Shown here piece by piece: positions 27,131 to 36,031 of a stretch of DNA of 64,000 nucleotides. This stretch comes from Alphaproteobacteria bacterium. GTDB taxonomy: Bacteria > Pseudomonadota > Alphaproteobacteria > Thalassobaculales > Thalassobaculaceae. Position 1 is the stretch's first letter, and the number at the start of each line of letters is the position of its first letter. Position numbers and translations under genes: made by a program. The stretch spans positions 1 to 64,000 of the forward strand of contig JAJEAR010000007.1 in assembly GCA_022822665.1 (NCBI GenBank), written 5' to 3'. The notes beneath the pieces were generated by a model. That model saw nothing but the letters and a program-made list of their open reading frames with translations. It was not told the DNA's origin and searched no databases.

Positions 27131-28873
27131 ATGACGGATGACGCCGGCAGTCCGGTCCGCTACCAGGTTGACGAGCGCCCGCCGCGGTTGCTCGTGCTCG
27201 GGCTCGGACTCCAGCTCGCAATCCTCTCGGTTGCCGGCATCGTGCTCACGCCCGCGATCGTCATCAGGGCCGGGGGCGGCAGCGAGCAGTACATCGTCTG
27301 GGCGGTGTTCGGGGCGGTGCTGGTCAGTGGCATCACCACGATCGTGCAGGCTGTGCGCGTCGGGCGGATCGGCGCCGGGTACGTCCTGCTCATGGGGACA
27401 TCCGGCGCATTCATCGCGATTTCGGTCACCGCCGTTGCCCAGGGGGGCCCGGCCCTGCTGGCAACCCTGGTGGTCATCTCCTCGCTGTTCCAGTTCGTCT
27501 TCGCGTCCCGGCTGACCTGGTTCAGGCGGGTGCTGACCCCGAGCGTGACCGGAACCGTGATCATGCTGATCCCGGTGACGGTGCTGCCGATCATCTTCGA
27601 AATGTTCGACAACGTGCCCGAGGGAACCCATGCGGCGGCCGCGCCGGTCTGCGCCGTCGCGACCTTCGCCATCATTACCGGGATCTCGCTGCGCGCACGG
27701 GGCGTCCTGCGCCTGTGGGCCCCGGTGGTCGGTGTCGTCGGCGGTTCGCTGGTCGCAACCCTGTTCGGCCTGTACGACTTCGACCGGATCGCCCGGGCCG
27801 GCTGGATCGGACTGCCGGACCTGGTGTGGCCCGGTTTCGATCTCGGGTTCGGTCCGGCGTTCTGGGGCCTGATGCCGGCGATCGTCCTCGTCACCCTGGT
27901 CGGCGCCATCGAGACCGTCAGTGACTCGGTCGCGATCCAGAAGGTTTCCTGGCGCCGTCCGCGCGCGGTCGACTTCCGGGCGGTCCAGGGAGCGGTGGCC
28001 GCCGACGGCGTCGGCAACCTGCTGTCCGGCCTCGTGGGCACTGTCCCGAACACCACCTACTCGACCAGCATCTCGGTCACCGAGATGACCGGTGTCGCGG
28101 CCCGCAGCGTCGGTGTCGCCATCGGCGTCATCTTCCTGCTGCTTGCCGTCTTCCCGAAGGGAATGGCGGTGGTGCTTGCCATACCGGGACCGGTCGCGGG
28201 CGCCTATCTCACGGTGCTGCTGGCACTGCTGTTCGTCATCGGTGTGCGCATCGTCGTCAACGACGACCTCGACGTGCGCAAGGGCGTGGTCATCGGCGTG
28301 TCGTTCTGGGTGGGCACCGGATTTCAGCACGGGCTGATCTTCCCGGAGCTTACGGCAGACTTCGCCGGCGGCCTTCTGCAGAACGGCATGACCGCGGGAG
28401 GCCTGTGCGCACTGCTGCTCAGCCTGGCGCAGACGGCGACCCTGGTCCGGCCCCGGCGCATCGAGACCGTGCTGAACATGGCAGCACTTCGCGAACTGCA
28501 GGCGTTCGGCCGGGACTTCGCCCGGCGGTCAGGCCGGGACGACCGCCTGGCCCACCGGCTCGACGCCGCGATCGAGGAGACGGTTCACCTGTTGACCGCC
28601 CTGCCCGGGCAGGTACCGCGCCGCCTGAGCCTGACGCTGCGTGCAGAGGGCAGCGGCGCGGTGCTCGAGTTCATCGCCGCCCCGGGCGACCGGAACCTCG
28701 AGGACCTGATGACGGTGCTTGGGGAGAAGCGGGCCGATCCGACCGACGCGGGCGAGGTGTCACTCAGGCTCCTGCGGAACGTCTCCTCCTCGGTCAAGCA
28801 CCAGCAGTACCACGACGCCGACGTGGTGACGGTCAGGGTCAGCGGAGGGCCCGGTACGTCCGGGCATGCTTGA
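27131..28873 (+). CDS. NCS2 nucleobase permease fused to a HATPase-like domain
   Basis: This is a 580-residue protein. Residues about 20-440 are a polytopic uracil/xanthine permease (NCS2, nucleobase:cation symporter) with some 12-14 membrane segments; GLVGTVPNTTYSTSIS matches the conserved NCS2 loop and GAIETVSDSVAIQK the transmembrane substrate region. Residues about 445-575 form a soluble domain resembling HATPase_c_2: RLDAAIEETVHLL takes the place of the N box and SLRLLRNVSSSVKHQQYHDAD that of the C-terminal helix and strand. The G1 and G2 boxes look degenerate, so ATP binding is uncertain. The domain may sense state or regulate uptake. The ATG at 27131 gives MTDDAGSP; an upstream start is less likely. 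Confidence 0.82.
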   Translation: MTDDAGSPVRYQVDERPPRLLVLGLGLQLAILSVAGIVLTPAIVIRAGGGSEQYIVWAVFGAVLVSGITTIVQAVRVGRIGAGYVLLMGTSGAFIAISVTAVAQGGPALLATLVVISSLFQFVFASRLTWFRRVLTPSVTGTVIMLIPVTVLPIIFEMFDNVPEGTHAAAAPVCAVATFAIITGISLRARGVLRLWAPVVGVVGGSLVATLFGLYDFDRIARAGWIGLPDLVWPGFDLGFGPAFWGLMPAIVLVTLVGAIETVSDSVAIQKVSWRRPRAVDFRAVQGAVAADGVGNLLSGLVGTVPNTTYSTSISVTEMTGVAARSVGVAIGVIFLLLAVFPKGMAVVLAIPGPVAGAYLTVLLALLFVIGVRIVVNDDLDVRKGVVIGVSFWVGTGFQHGLIFPELTADFAGGLLQNGMTAGGLCALLLSLAQTATLVRPRRIETVLNMAALRELQAFGRDFARRSGRDDRLAHRLDAAIEETVHLLTALPGQVPRRLSLTLRAEGSGAVLEFIAAPGDRNLEDLMTVLGEKRADPTDAGEVSLRLLRNVSSSVKHQQYHDADVVTVRVSGGPGTSGHA

Positions 28874-28936
28874 CCCGGCGGCTGCGGGCAGGACACTGTG
28901 GCGCTCACTGGCAACGCAGGGGGATAGGCAGGGGCG

Positions 28937-30034
28937 ATGTCGCGCAGCCGGACACTGACCTTCGGATTCACCGCTGCAGCCGCGGCCGACGATGTGCCGA
29001 CGCGGCGCGACGCCGACCGTTACTCCCGGATGGTGCGGGAGTGCCGGCTGGGCCACTCGTTGGGCTACGACTGCGCGTGGGTGCTGGAACACCACTTCAC
29101 CGACTACTTTCCGACCCCAAGCCCGCTGCTGGTCATGGCGCATCTCGCCGCCGCCTGTCCCGGGCTGTCGCTCGGCTCGAGCGTCATCGTGGTTCCGTGG
29201 TACTCGCCGCTGCGGCTTGCCGAGGAAATCGCGATGATGAGCCATTTCTGTACCGCGGAGCTTCACCTTGCCGTCGGCCGAGGGACCGCGAAGCTCGAGT
29301 ACGATGCCTACGACATCGACATGACATCGGCACGCTCGCGCCTCGGCGAGGCCATGCAGGTGATCCACACCGCGCTTGAGGGCGAACCGTTCGACCACGA
29401 CGGCGAACACTACCGGATCGGGCGCACGGTCAGGCTGCGTCCGGAACCGGTGCGGGACAGGATTCACTTCTACGGCGCCGTCGGAAGCCGCGAGAGTGCC
29501 GCCGGCAATGCCGACATGGGACTTCCCGTCCTGCTCAACACCCAGTTTCCGCCGCACGCGCTGCGGTCCATTATCGATGCCTGGCGGGAACGCGCCGACG
29601 GGCTGGGGGTCGATCCGGGCGGATATCGCCCGTTGTCGACCAACTGTGTCATCGCCGACAGCGACGAGGAGGCGCGCGAGGGTGCGCGGCACTACCTTGC
29701 GGCGTTCTTCGCGCTGCAGGCGGACCACTACGAGGCTGATGCCGACCACTGGAAGGACATCGAGGGGTACCAGCAGTTCTCCCGGAGCTTCGGAATGCTG
29801 CGGACCATGTCCGACCCGGCCAACCTCGACCCGTTCCTCGACAACCAGTTGATCGGCTCGCCCCGGACGGTGGCCGGGCGGCTGGAACAGTACCGGGACA
29901 TGGGGTTCGACCACTTCATCATGAACTTCGCGCGGGAAGGCTGGCCGGCGGCGATGCGTGAGACCGGCATGCGCCGCTTCGCCACCGAGGTCGCACCGGC
30001 ATTCAGGACCGGGCCCGGACTGGCGGCGCGGTGA
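28937..30034 (+). CDS. LLM-class flavin-dependent oxidoreductase
   Basis: This 365-residue protein has the bacterial luciferase-like TIM-barrel fold. Supporting segments are LGYDCAWVLEHHFTDYFPTP (the typical WxxEHHF substrate-side motif), LGSSVIVVPWYSPLRLAEE and LAVGRGT, then the C-terminal LIGSPRTVAGRLEQYRDMGF. Members use FMN or F420 to oxidise small organic compounds, including alkanesulfonates and chelators. No flavin reductase is adjacent. It is 63 bases after the NCS2 fusion gene and 71 bases before a VOC protein, so a shared transcript is likely. Substrate unknown. Confidence 0.85.
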   Translation: MSRSRTLTFGFTAAAAADDVPTRRDADRYSRMVRECRLGHSLGYDCAWVLEHHFTDYFPTPSPLLVMAHLAAACPGLSLGSSVIVVPWYSPLRLAEEIAMMSHFCTAELHLAVGRGTAKLEYDAYDIDMTSARSRLGEAMQVIHTALEGEPFDHDGEHYRIGRTVRLRPEPVRDRIHFYGAVGSRESAAGNADMGLPVLLNTQFPPHALRSIIDAWRERADGLGVDPGGYRPLSTNCVIADSDEEAREGARHYLAAFFALQADHYEADADHWKDIEGYQQFSRSFGMLRTMSDPANLDPFLDNQLIGSPRTVAGRLEQYRDMGFDHFIMNFAREGWPAAMRETGMRRFATEVAPAFRTGPGLAAR

Positions 30035-30105
30035 GACACGGTCCCGGGCGGGAATCCGTCCGGCAGCAGGGACCGGGCAGGACAGGACGGGGGGGTGCTG
30101 GAACC

Positions 30106-30954
30106 ATGGAGAGTACGGCGCGGCTGGACCACGTGGTCATCAACGTGCGGAACGACATGGATGCGGCGGAGCGGCTGTGCCGCTCACTCGGCTTCACGGT
30201 CACGCCGCGGGGGTACCACACGCTCGGTTCGATCAATCACCTGATGATGTTCGAGACCAACTACTTCGAGCTCATTGGCATCCCGGAGGGCGGAGCCACG
30301 CAGCGGGCCGACCTGATGGCGGCGGCTCCCGGCATCAACGGCCTGGTGTTCAAGACCCCGGACGTCGACAACGTGTTTGCGCAGCTGGTCTCCCTGGACA
30401 TGGACGGCGAGCCGCCGCACGCCTTCAGCCGGCCGGTGCACCTCGACGGCGAGGAGCATCACGCCCGGTTCCGCACCGTGACCGTACGATCCGACGTGTT
30501 CCCGGCCGGACGGGTCTACTTCTGCGAACACAACACGCCCGAACTGGTGTGGCGGCCGGAATGGCTGGTGCATGACAACGACGTGCTCACCATTGAGGAG
30601 GTCGTGGTCGTCACCGAGGATGTCAAGGGTGTCGCCGGTTCCTTCGCGCGCCTGCTGGACGGCGAGGTGACAATGGTCCGAGACGGCGTGCGGACCGTCG
30701 AGACCGCCGATGCCAGGCTGACCTTCCGCCGGCCGGCCGGCTACCGGGCACAGTATGGCGACCTGGCCTCGGACCTGGCCGGACGGTCGCAGATCTTCGG
30801 CTCGATCGTGTTCAGGACTGCGTCGCTCGCTCCGCTCGCCTCGATCCTGTCCGGGCTCGATACCCCGCCGCCGCATGCAACCAGTGCCGGCAGCATCGTG
30901 GTCCGGCTGCCCGAGTACGCGTCGGTGCTGGAGTTCCTCGGTCCCGAGGACTGA
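30106..30954 (+). CDS. VOC-family (glyoxalase-like) protein
   Basis: This 282-residue protein of the vicinal oxygen chelate superfamily resembles the Glyoxalase_3-type group. The first betaalphabetabetabeta unit is RLDHVVINVRNDMDAAERLC; HLMMFETNYFELIGIPEG supplies the expected metal-side strand with a glutamate. A second unit begins around TIEEVVVVTEDVKGVAGSF near residue 165. The metal site would use H10 and E53-type residues, consistent with activity. VOC members include dioxygenases, isomerases and lyases; no choice can be made. The ATG at 30106 lies 71 bases after the LLM gene. Confidence 0.78.
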   Translation: MESTARLDHVVINVRNDMDAAERLCRSLGFTVTPRGYHTLGSINHLMMFETNYFELIGIPEGGATQRADLMAAAPGINGLVFKTPDVDNVFAQLVSLDMDGEPPHAFSRPVHLDGEEHHARFRTVTVRSDVFPAGRVYFCEHNTPELVWRPEWLVHDNDVLTIEEVVVVTEDVKGVAGSFARLLDGEVTMVRDGVRTVETADARLTFRRPAGYRAQYGDLASDLAGRSQIFGSIVFRTASLAPLASILSGLDTPPPHATSAGSIVVRLPEYASVLEFLGPED

Positions 30955-30981
30955 CCGGCCCCGCCGGGCGGACGGCATCCC

Positions 30982-32025
30982 GTGCCGCGGATCCTCCAGG
31001 CCATGGCCGGCGCCCGCCACGGCGGCGCTGAGGCCTTTTTCACCCGCCTGGCACTTGCGCTGCACCGCGCCGGCCTCGAGCAGGAGGTGGTGATCCGCCG
31101 CGACCGGGAGCGGGCCGACACCCTGCGCGGCGGCGGCCTCCGGCCGCACGAGCTGGCCTTCGGGGGACCGTTCGACCTGCTCACGCCGCTGCGGATGCGG
31201 ATGCTCACACGCTCGTACCGGCCGGACCTCGTGCTCACCTGGATGAACCGTGCGACGATCAGGATGCCGGCAGGTCCGTGGCGGCACGTGGCCCGGCTCG
31301 GCGGGTACTATGACCTTAAGTATTACCGGCGCTGCGACCATCTTGTCGGCAATACGCCCGACATCGTGCGCCACATCGTTGCGGGCGGATGGCCGGCCGG
31401 CCGCGCCCACTACATTCCGAATTTCGTCGATACCCGGCCCGGAACCGCGGTCGACCATTCGACACTGGAGACACCGCCGGGTACACCGGTGCTGGTGGCA
31501 CTCGGCCGCCTGCATCCGAACAAGGCGTTCGACACCCTGATCCACGCGCTGGCCCTCGTTCCCGACGCGGTCCTGTGGCTGGCCGGCGACGGGCCGGAAC
31601 GCCAGCGGCTCGAGGAGCTGGCGGCGGCCACCGGGACTATGGCCCGGGTCCGGTTCCTGGGCTGGAGGAACGACACGGCGGACATCATTGCCGCGGCCGA
31701 CCTTCTGGTCAGCCCGTCGCGCCACGAGCCGCTCGGCAATGTCATCCTGGAAGGCTGGGCGCAGGGCCGTCCGGTCGTGGCGACGCGGAGTGCCGGTGCC
31801 CGGTATCTGCTGGATGACCAACGCACCGGTCTGCTTTGTCCGGTCGACGACGCGCCGGCGCTTGCAGGCGCGATCCGGACTGTGCTCGGGGACGCGGACC
31901 TGGCCTCGCGCCTCGCCGCGGCGGGTGCCGCGGCCTGCCACGCGTCCTTCAGCGAACGCACGGTGGTCGATGCCTGGCTTGACCTGTTCCACCGCGTTAC
32001 CAGGGAACCGGCATGCGCGCGGTGA
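30982..32025 (+). CDS. GT4-family glycosyltransferase
   Basis: The 347-residue product is a GT-B fold, retaining glycosyltransferase. The N-terminal domain has the GGAEAFFTRLALAL nucleotide-side loop; the C-terminal domain starts near VLVALGRLHPNKAFDTLIHAL, with the sugar-nucleotide site in SPSRHEPLGNVILEGWAQGRPVVATRSAG (the ExxGxxxxE-like pattern EPLGNVILE). No membrane segment is seen. It starts at GTG, 27 bases after the VOC gene. The acceptor is unknown. It is not part of an obvious polysaccharide locus. Confidence 0.85.
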   Translation: MPRILQAMAGARHGGAEAFFTRLALALHRAGLEQEVVIRRDRERADTLRGGGLRPHELAFGGPFDLLTPLRMRMLTRSYRPDLVLTWMNRATIRMPAGPWRHVARLGGYYDLKYYRRCDHLVGNTPDIVRHIVAGGWPAGRAHYIPNFVDTRPGTAVDHSTLETPPGTPVLVALGRLHPNKAFDTLIHALALVPDAVLWLAGDGPERQRLEELAAATGTMARVRFLGWRNDTADIIAAADLLVSPSRHEPLGNVILEGWAQGRPVVATRSAGARYLLDDQRTGLLCPVDDAPALAGAIRTVLGDADLASRLAAAGAAACHASFSERTVVDAWLDLFHRVTREPACAR

Positions 32026-32254
32026 AGCGGGACCCGGCATCCGCGCGACGGATTGACTCGATCGCAGCCAAACTGTCATAAACCGGCTCTCCGACGAGGC
32101 GGTCGGGCCGGGGTCGGCCCGTGCGGCGGGAAACCGGATGGAGGCTCCGACCCGTGGAGGCTGACAAACGCCGGTGCCGACACCGCAGTCGCCGCGTCCG
32201 GCCCGGGGACATGCAGAAAGCACCCGTGCGCCGCAAGCGAGTATCTGCCCCGTC

Positions 32255-32920
32255 ATGAGACTCGCGCTTTTCCTGATACCGGCGGTGATGCTCGCGCTGG
32301 CCGTGCACTCCGTCAGCACTTCGGCGGCAGACAGGAAGGTCGAACGCCAGTCCTACGGCGAGGCGATGCGGTGGTACCGCGAGCGGGCCGAGGCCGGAGA
32401 CCCGAAGGCACAGTTCTATTACGGCCTGGCGCTCGAGAACGGCGCCCAGGGCAAGCTGGACCCGGAAACGGCGGTCGAGTGGTATGCGCGCGCGGCCGCG
32501 GGCGGCCACGCCATGGCGCAGTTCAAGCTCGGGCTGATCCGCCAGTTCGGAACCGTCGGTGAGGCCGACCTCGCCGAGGCGCGCCGCCTCTACGGCCTTG
32601 CCGCCGCCCAGGGGCTTACCGAGGCGGGCTACAACCTCGCGGTGATGCTTGAGGACGGCACCGGCGGTCCGGTGGACCGCGCACGCGCACGCGAGCTGTT
32701 CGTGGCCACCGCGCGCGCCGGCTATGGCCTCGCCTTCCTGCACCTGGCCAGGCTGGCCGGAGACGGTGATGACCCCGACCTGGTCCGCTCGCTGGCGTGG
32801 GCGCTGCTCGCGGAGCGCGCCGGCGTGGCCGCCGCGGAAGCGTTCGGCGACACCCTGCGCCAGTCCCTGACCCCGGAACAGGTCCGGCAGGCCGAGGACC
32901 TGGCATCCGCCTGGAGATAG
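32255..32920 (+). CDS. Secreted Sel1-repeat protein
   Basis: This is a 221-residue exported protein. A signal peptide (MRLALFLIPAVMLALAVHSVS, cleavage near SAA-D) is followed by about four Sel1-like helical repeats: GDPKAQFYYGLALENG, GHAMAQFKLGLIRQFG, GLTEAGYNLAVMLEDG and GYGLAFLHLARLAGDG, each with the A-x-x-x-L-G pattern. Such solenoids bind proteins or peptidoglycan-linked partners in the envelope. About 229 non-coding bases precede it, so it has its own promoter or a long leader. It is 5 bases before the HDOD-like gene and probably co-transcribed with it. Confidence 0.82.
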   Translation: MRLALFLIPAVMLALAVHSVSTSAADRKVERQSYGEAMRWYRERAEAGDPKAQFYYGLALENGAQGKLDPETAVEWYARAAAGGHAMAQFKLGLIRQFGTVGEADLAEARRLYGLAAAQGLTEAGYNLAVMLEDGTGGPVDRARARELFVATARAGYGLAFLHLARLAGDGDDPDLVRSLAWALLAERAGVAAAEAFGDTLRQSLTPEQVRQAEDLASAWR

Positions 32921-32925
32921 CCGGG

Positions 32926-33819
32926 ATGCTGCGCCCGCGTTACCTGCCGTTCCTTTCCGGGCAGTACCGGATGGCGATGGGCCTGCAGTCCCTGGACCCG
33001 GCCGACTGGATCGAGCCCGACGAGAACCTGGCCGGCGAACTGGAGGAGAAGGACCGGCTCCTTGCGACCCGCCGCTCGGACGTGTTCCAGGGCCGTTCCG
33101 GCAGTCGCCCCGCGCAGCAGGAGACCCTCGACCTGCTGGTCGACCACATGGTCCGCCACCATCCGGGCCTGCTGGTCCGGCATGCGGACAGCGTGACACT
33201 TCCGCCGACCGGCAGGACCTATGTCCTCGACGACTGGCGCGACGCTCCCCTCGACCTGGCTGGCCGGCTGGTGCAGGAGGATTTCCTGCTCCTGTCCCCG
33301 GGTGACCGGGGATACGTGCTGGAGGCCGCCTCGCTGTGCTTTCCGTCGCGCTGGCGGCTGGCCGAGAAGATGGGCCACGTGCTCGCGGACATCCACGACC
33401 CGGTGCCGGGCTACGCCGAACGGCTGTCACGGCCGGTCGACCGCTTCTTCACCCACCTGTCGGAAGCCCGCCCGGTCTGGCGGGTCAACTGGTCGGTCAC
33501 GGATGACCCGACGCTGTTCCAGACCGTGCGCCACACCCGTCCCGATGCCGCCCCGATCACGCGCAACGACGTCGGGGAACGGCTGTGGCTGCGGTGTGAA
33601 CGCCAGACCCTGCGCCGGTTGCCCGCGAGCGGCTGGGTCCTGTTTACGGTCAAGACGCATGTCGACCCGATCGCCACGCTGCGACGCCACCCGGAAGCGG
33701 CGGCAGCACTGGCCGGGTCGATCCGCAGCCTGCCGGCCGCCATGCAGGGCTACAAGAACATCGCGCATTTCCGCCGGCCGCTGCTCGAGTGGCTGGACGC
33801 GGTGGCCGCCGGCTGCTGA
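32926..33819 (+). CDS. HDOD-like (DUF3445) haem-dependent N-demethylase alpha-subunit homologue
   Basis: This 297-residue protein matches the DUF3445 / haem-dependent oxidative N-demethylase alpha-subunit-like family (Pfam HODM_asu-like). The core run is clear: FLLLSPGD, AASLCFPSRWRLAEKMG, IHDPVPGYAERL, then WRVNWSV and a final YKNIAHFRRPLLEWL. Family members include the haem subunit of dimethylamine monooxygenase. No genes for the usual beta, gamma or delta subunits are next to it, so it may act alone or have another function. The ATG at 32926 is 5 bases after the Sel1 gene. With two dimethylglycine-dehydrogenase-like genes nearby, a role in methylated amine use is a reasonable inference. 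Confidence 0.8.
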   Translation: MLRPRYLPFLSGQYRMAMGLQSLDPADWIEPDENLAGELEEKDRLLATRRSDVFQGRSGSRPAQQETLDLLVDHMVRHHPGLLVRHADSVTLPPTGRTYVLDDWRDAPLDLAGRLVQEDFLLLSPGDRGYVLEAASLCFPSRWRLAEKMGHVLADIHDPVPGYAERLSRPVDRFFTHLSEARPVWRVNWSVTDDPTLFQTVRHTRPDAAPITRNDVGERLWLRCERQTLRRLPASGWVLFTVKTHVDPIATLRRHPEAAAALAGSIRSLPAAMQGYKNIAHFRRPLLEWLDAVAAGC

Positions 33820-33825
33820 GGCGGG

Positions 33826-35376
33826 TTACGGCGCCGGGCGGCCCCCGTCGTCGGCGGCAAGCCGGTCGCGCAGCACCGTCTTCAGGATCTTGCCGTAGTT
33901 GTTCTTCGCCAGGCCCTCGACGAAACGGTAGTCCCGCGGGCGCTTGAACCGGGCGATGGATGCCAGGCACAACCGGTCGAGCTCGTCGGCGGTCACCGTC
34001 TCGCCGGGGACCGGTACCACGAAGGCCACCACCTCCTCGCCCCAGTCGGCGTGCGGCCGGCCGACAACCGCGCATTCGAACACCGCGGCGTGGGTCAGCA
34101 GCACCTCCTCGATTTCGCGCGGATAGATGTTGGTCCCGCCGGAGATGATCATGTCCTTGGAGCGGTCCTTGAGCGTGAGAAACCCCTCGTCGTCCAAGGC
34201 GCCGACATCTCCAGTCCACAGCCAGCCGTCGCGCAGCGCTGCTGCCGTTGCCCCGGAGTTGTTCCAGTAACCGGCCATGACCACATCGCCCCTGCAGGTG
34301 ATCTCCCCGACCTCGCCCGGCCCGAGGGCCTCTCCGTCCCCGTCGACGATTCGCACCTCGACATCGGTCCGCGCGATGCCCGCCGATGCCAGGCGCTCGT
34401 GCCAGCGCGGGTGGCCGCGGTCCTCGAACAGGCGTTTCGGAAGCACACTGATGGTCATCGGCGCCTCGCCCTGGCCGTAGATCTGCACGAAGCGGTTGCC
34501 AATGACCTCAAGCGCGCGCAGCGTGTCGGCGAGATACATCGGAGCGCCGCCATAGACGATGGTCTTCAGATTGGTCAGGTCCGCCGTGGCGACGGCATCG
34601 GAATTCACCAGCCGGGTGACCATGGTCGGCGCCAGGAAGAAGCTGCATCCGGGCCACGTCCGGACCAGATCCAGCGCCTCGTCGACGTTGAACCCGCCGC
34701 TCTCCGGGATGACGTTGTTCGCGCCGCGCGCCACGTGGGGAAGCGCGTACAGGCCCGAGCCGTGGCTCATCGGTGCGGCGTGGATCATGCAGTCGGCCGG
34801 GTCGATGACATCGACGTCGGCGAGGTAGTTCATCGTCATCGAGTACATGTTGCGGTGCGTGAGCATGGCGCCCTTCGGCCGCCCGGTTGTCCCCGAGGTG
34901 TAGAACAGCCAGGCGAGGTCGTCGGGCCCGACCTCGACCGGCTTCACGGGCTCACCCTCTGCCAGCGAGCGGTACTCGTCGGACCCCGCGACCAGGACCC
35001 GGGGTTCGGGGGACAGTCCGGATACCGCCTCGCCCACGGCGGCGACCAGGTCTTCCGACACCACGACCAGCCGTGCGCCGCTGTCCTCCAGGATGTAGGC
35101 GAACTCGCGCGGATGCAGCCTGGCATTGACCGGCACCGCCGCAAGCCCGGCATGCCAACACGCGTAGAGGACCTCGAGATAGGACACGCAGTTGGTCATG
35201 ACCAGCGCCACCCTGTCGCCCCGCTCCAGACCCAGGGAGCCGCGCATGGCGCCAGCGAGCCGGCCCACCTTCTCGGCCAGTTCGCCGTAGTCGAGGACGA
35301 CACGGCTGCCGTGCGAGACGGCGGGCCGCGCGGCATTGGCCTGCGCCGCGCGCACCAGGGTTCCGGCAAGGTTCAT
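33826..35376 (-). CDS. Acyl-CoA ligase (AMP-forming)
   Basis: This is a 516-residue ANL-superfamily ligase that activates a carboxylic acid as acyl-AMP and then as CoA thioester. Motif A3 is YTSGTTGRPKGAML near residue 160, A5 is QIYGQGEAP, A7 is DGWLWTGD near 385 and the hinge is KDRSKDMIISGG; the catalytic lysine is in NNYGKILKT close to the C-terminus. All key residues are intact. The chain length preferred is not evident; the FadD-like group acts on fatty or aromatic acids. It is convergent with the HDOD-like gene (6-base gap). Start ATG 35376; upstream open frame has no homology. Confidence 0.88.
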   Translation of the reverse strand: MNLAGTLVRAAQANAARPAVSHGSRVVLDYGELAEKVGRLAGAMRGSLGLERGDRVALVMTNCVSYLEVLYACWHAGLAAVPVNARLHPREFAYILEDSGARLVVVSEDLVAAVGEAVSGLSPEPRVLVAGSDEYRSLAEGEPVKPVEVGPDDLAWLFYTSGTTGRPKGAMLTHRNMYSMTMNYLADVDVIDPADCMIHAAPMSHGSGLYALPHVARGANNVIPESGGFNVDEALDLVRTWPGCSFFLAPTMVTRLVNSDAVATADLTNLKTIVYGGAPMYLADTLRALEVIGNRFVQIYGQGEAPMTISVLPKRLFEDRGHPRWHERLASAGIARTDVEVRIVDGDGEALGPGEVGEITCRGDVVMAGYWNNSGATAAALRDGWLWTGDVGALDDEGFLTLKDRSKDMIISGGTNIYPREIEEVLLTHAAVFECAVVGRPHADWGEEVVAFVVPVPGETVTADELDRLCLASIARFKRPRDYRFVEGLAKNNYGKILKTVLRDRLAADDGGRPAP

Positions 35377-36031
35377 GATCGCGGCCTCCCGCCACTTGAT
35401 GACGCGTCGGTTCCGAATACCACAAAGCGGCGTTATCCGGTGAGGTGGAGTGCCGGGCGACGCCGGTACCATGGCCGGGCCTGGTTGCCTCGCGTCGTGG
35501 ACGGACCGGTACCGGAGGCTGGCGTTGCGTTGCGCACAACGAGAGATCGTGTTCCGGCCCGGAGTGGCGAACAAGGCAGCGGCCCGGATGACCGACCCGG
35601 CAACCGATCACACGTCAGGATCGCCGCCGGCGCGGATCAGGCATCGACACCGCTTCTCTCGAGGGCATTCGGCGGCGACCTCCCAGCCTGATCGACCGCA
35701 CACCCTGCGGTTGCTTTCCCTGTAGCCCTGCGTCACCGACGTGCCACGCGGCCCAGCTCAACGAGCTTGTCAGTCCTGCTGCGCACGACCGAGGAGGTCC
35801 TATCCAATGTCGGGCAGACCGCTATGTCGGGCAGCATGCGAAACCCGCCGACAGCATGAGTTATTTCGCCAATATGTCCAACATAATACTTGCCCTTCAG
35901 ACCGCCTTTGTCTACCCAACCAGGCTGCCGTTTTCCTACCCTATCAGTTCAGATACGGCTTCGTCTGAGAAGGTGCGTATCGGGGAAATTGAGATGGAAA
36001 CCCGGGTTTTATCGCGCAACAGACTTGCGTG
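35377..36031. other. Intergenic region entering the lower-GC island
   Basis: I see no supported gene in this stretch. The first part holds one copy of a short dispersed repeat (35471-35540). From about 35.85 kb base composition becomes clearly AT-richer than the surroundings. A 75-codon open frame (35856-36080) runs into the LysR gene antisense and has no recognisable motif. A short motif GCCAATATGTCCA (35868-35880) resembles GCCAATATGCCA in the LysR promoter region (36937-36948), possibly by chance. Confidence 0.4.
35471..35540 (+). repeat. Dispersed repeat, copy A
   Basis: About 65 bases here match 38667-38745 at roughly 85% by eye, in the same orientation. Shared stretches include CGCGTCGTGGAC, GACCGGT and CCGGAGGCTGGCGTT; copy B has 4 extra bases in the middle. 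The two copies bracket the lower-GC island with the LysR/quinone-reductase genes and the IS1380-family remnant. No gene product is implied; it looks like an intergenic repeat family. Confidence 0.7.

Noticed and set aside
25694..28330. 878-codon open frame on the minus strand opposite the dimethylglycine-dehydrogenase-like and NCS2 genes
   Set aside because: It spans two well-supported genes antisense, has low-complexity composition rich in R, G, D and H, and shows no motif. It is a by-product of high GC and codon bias.
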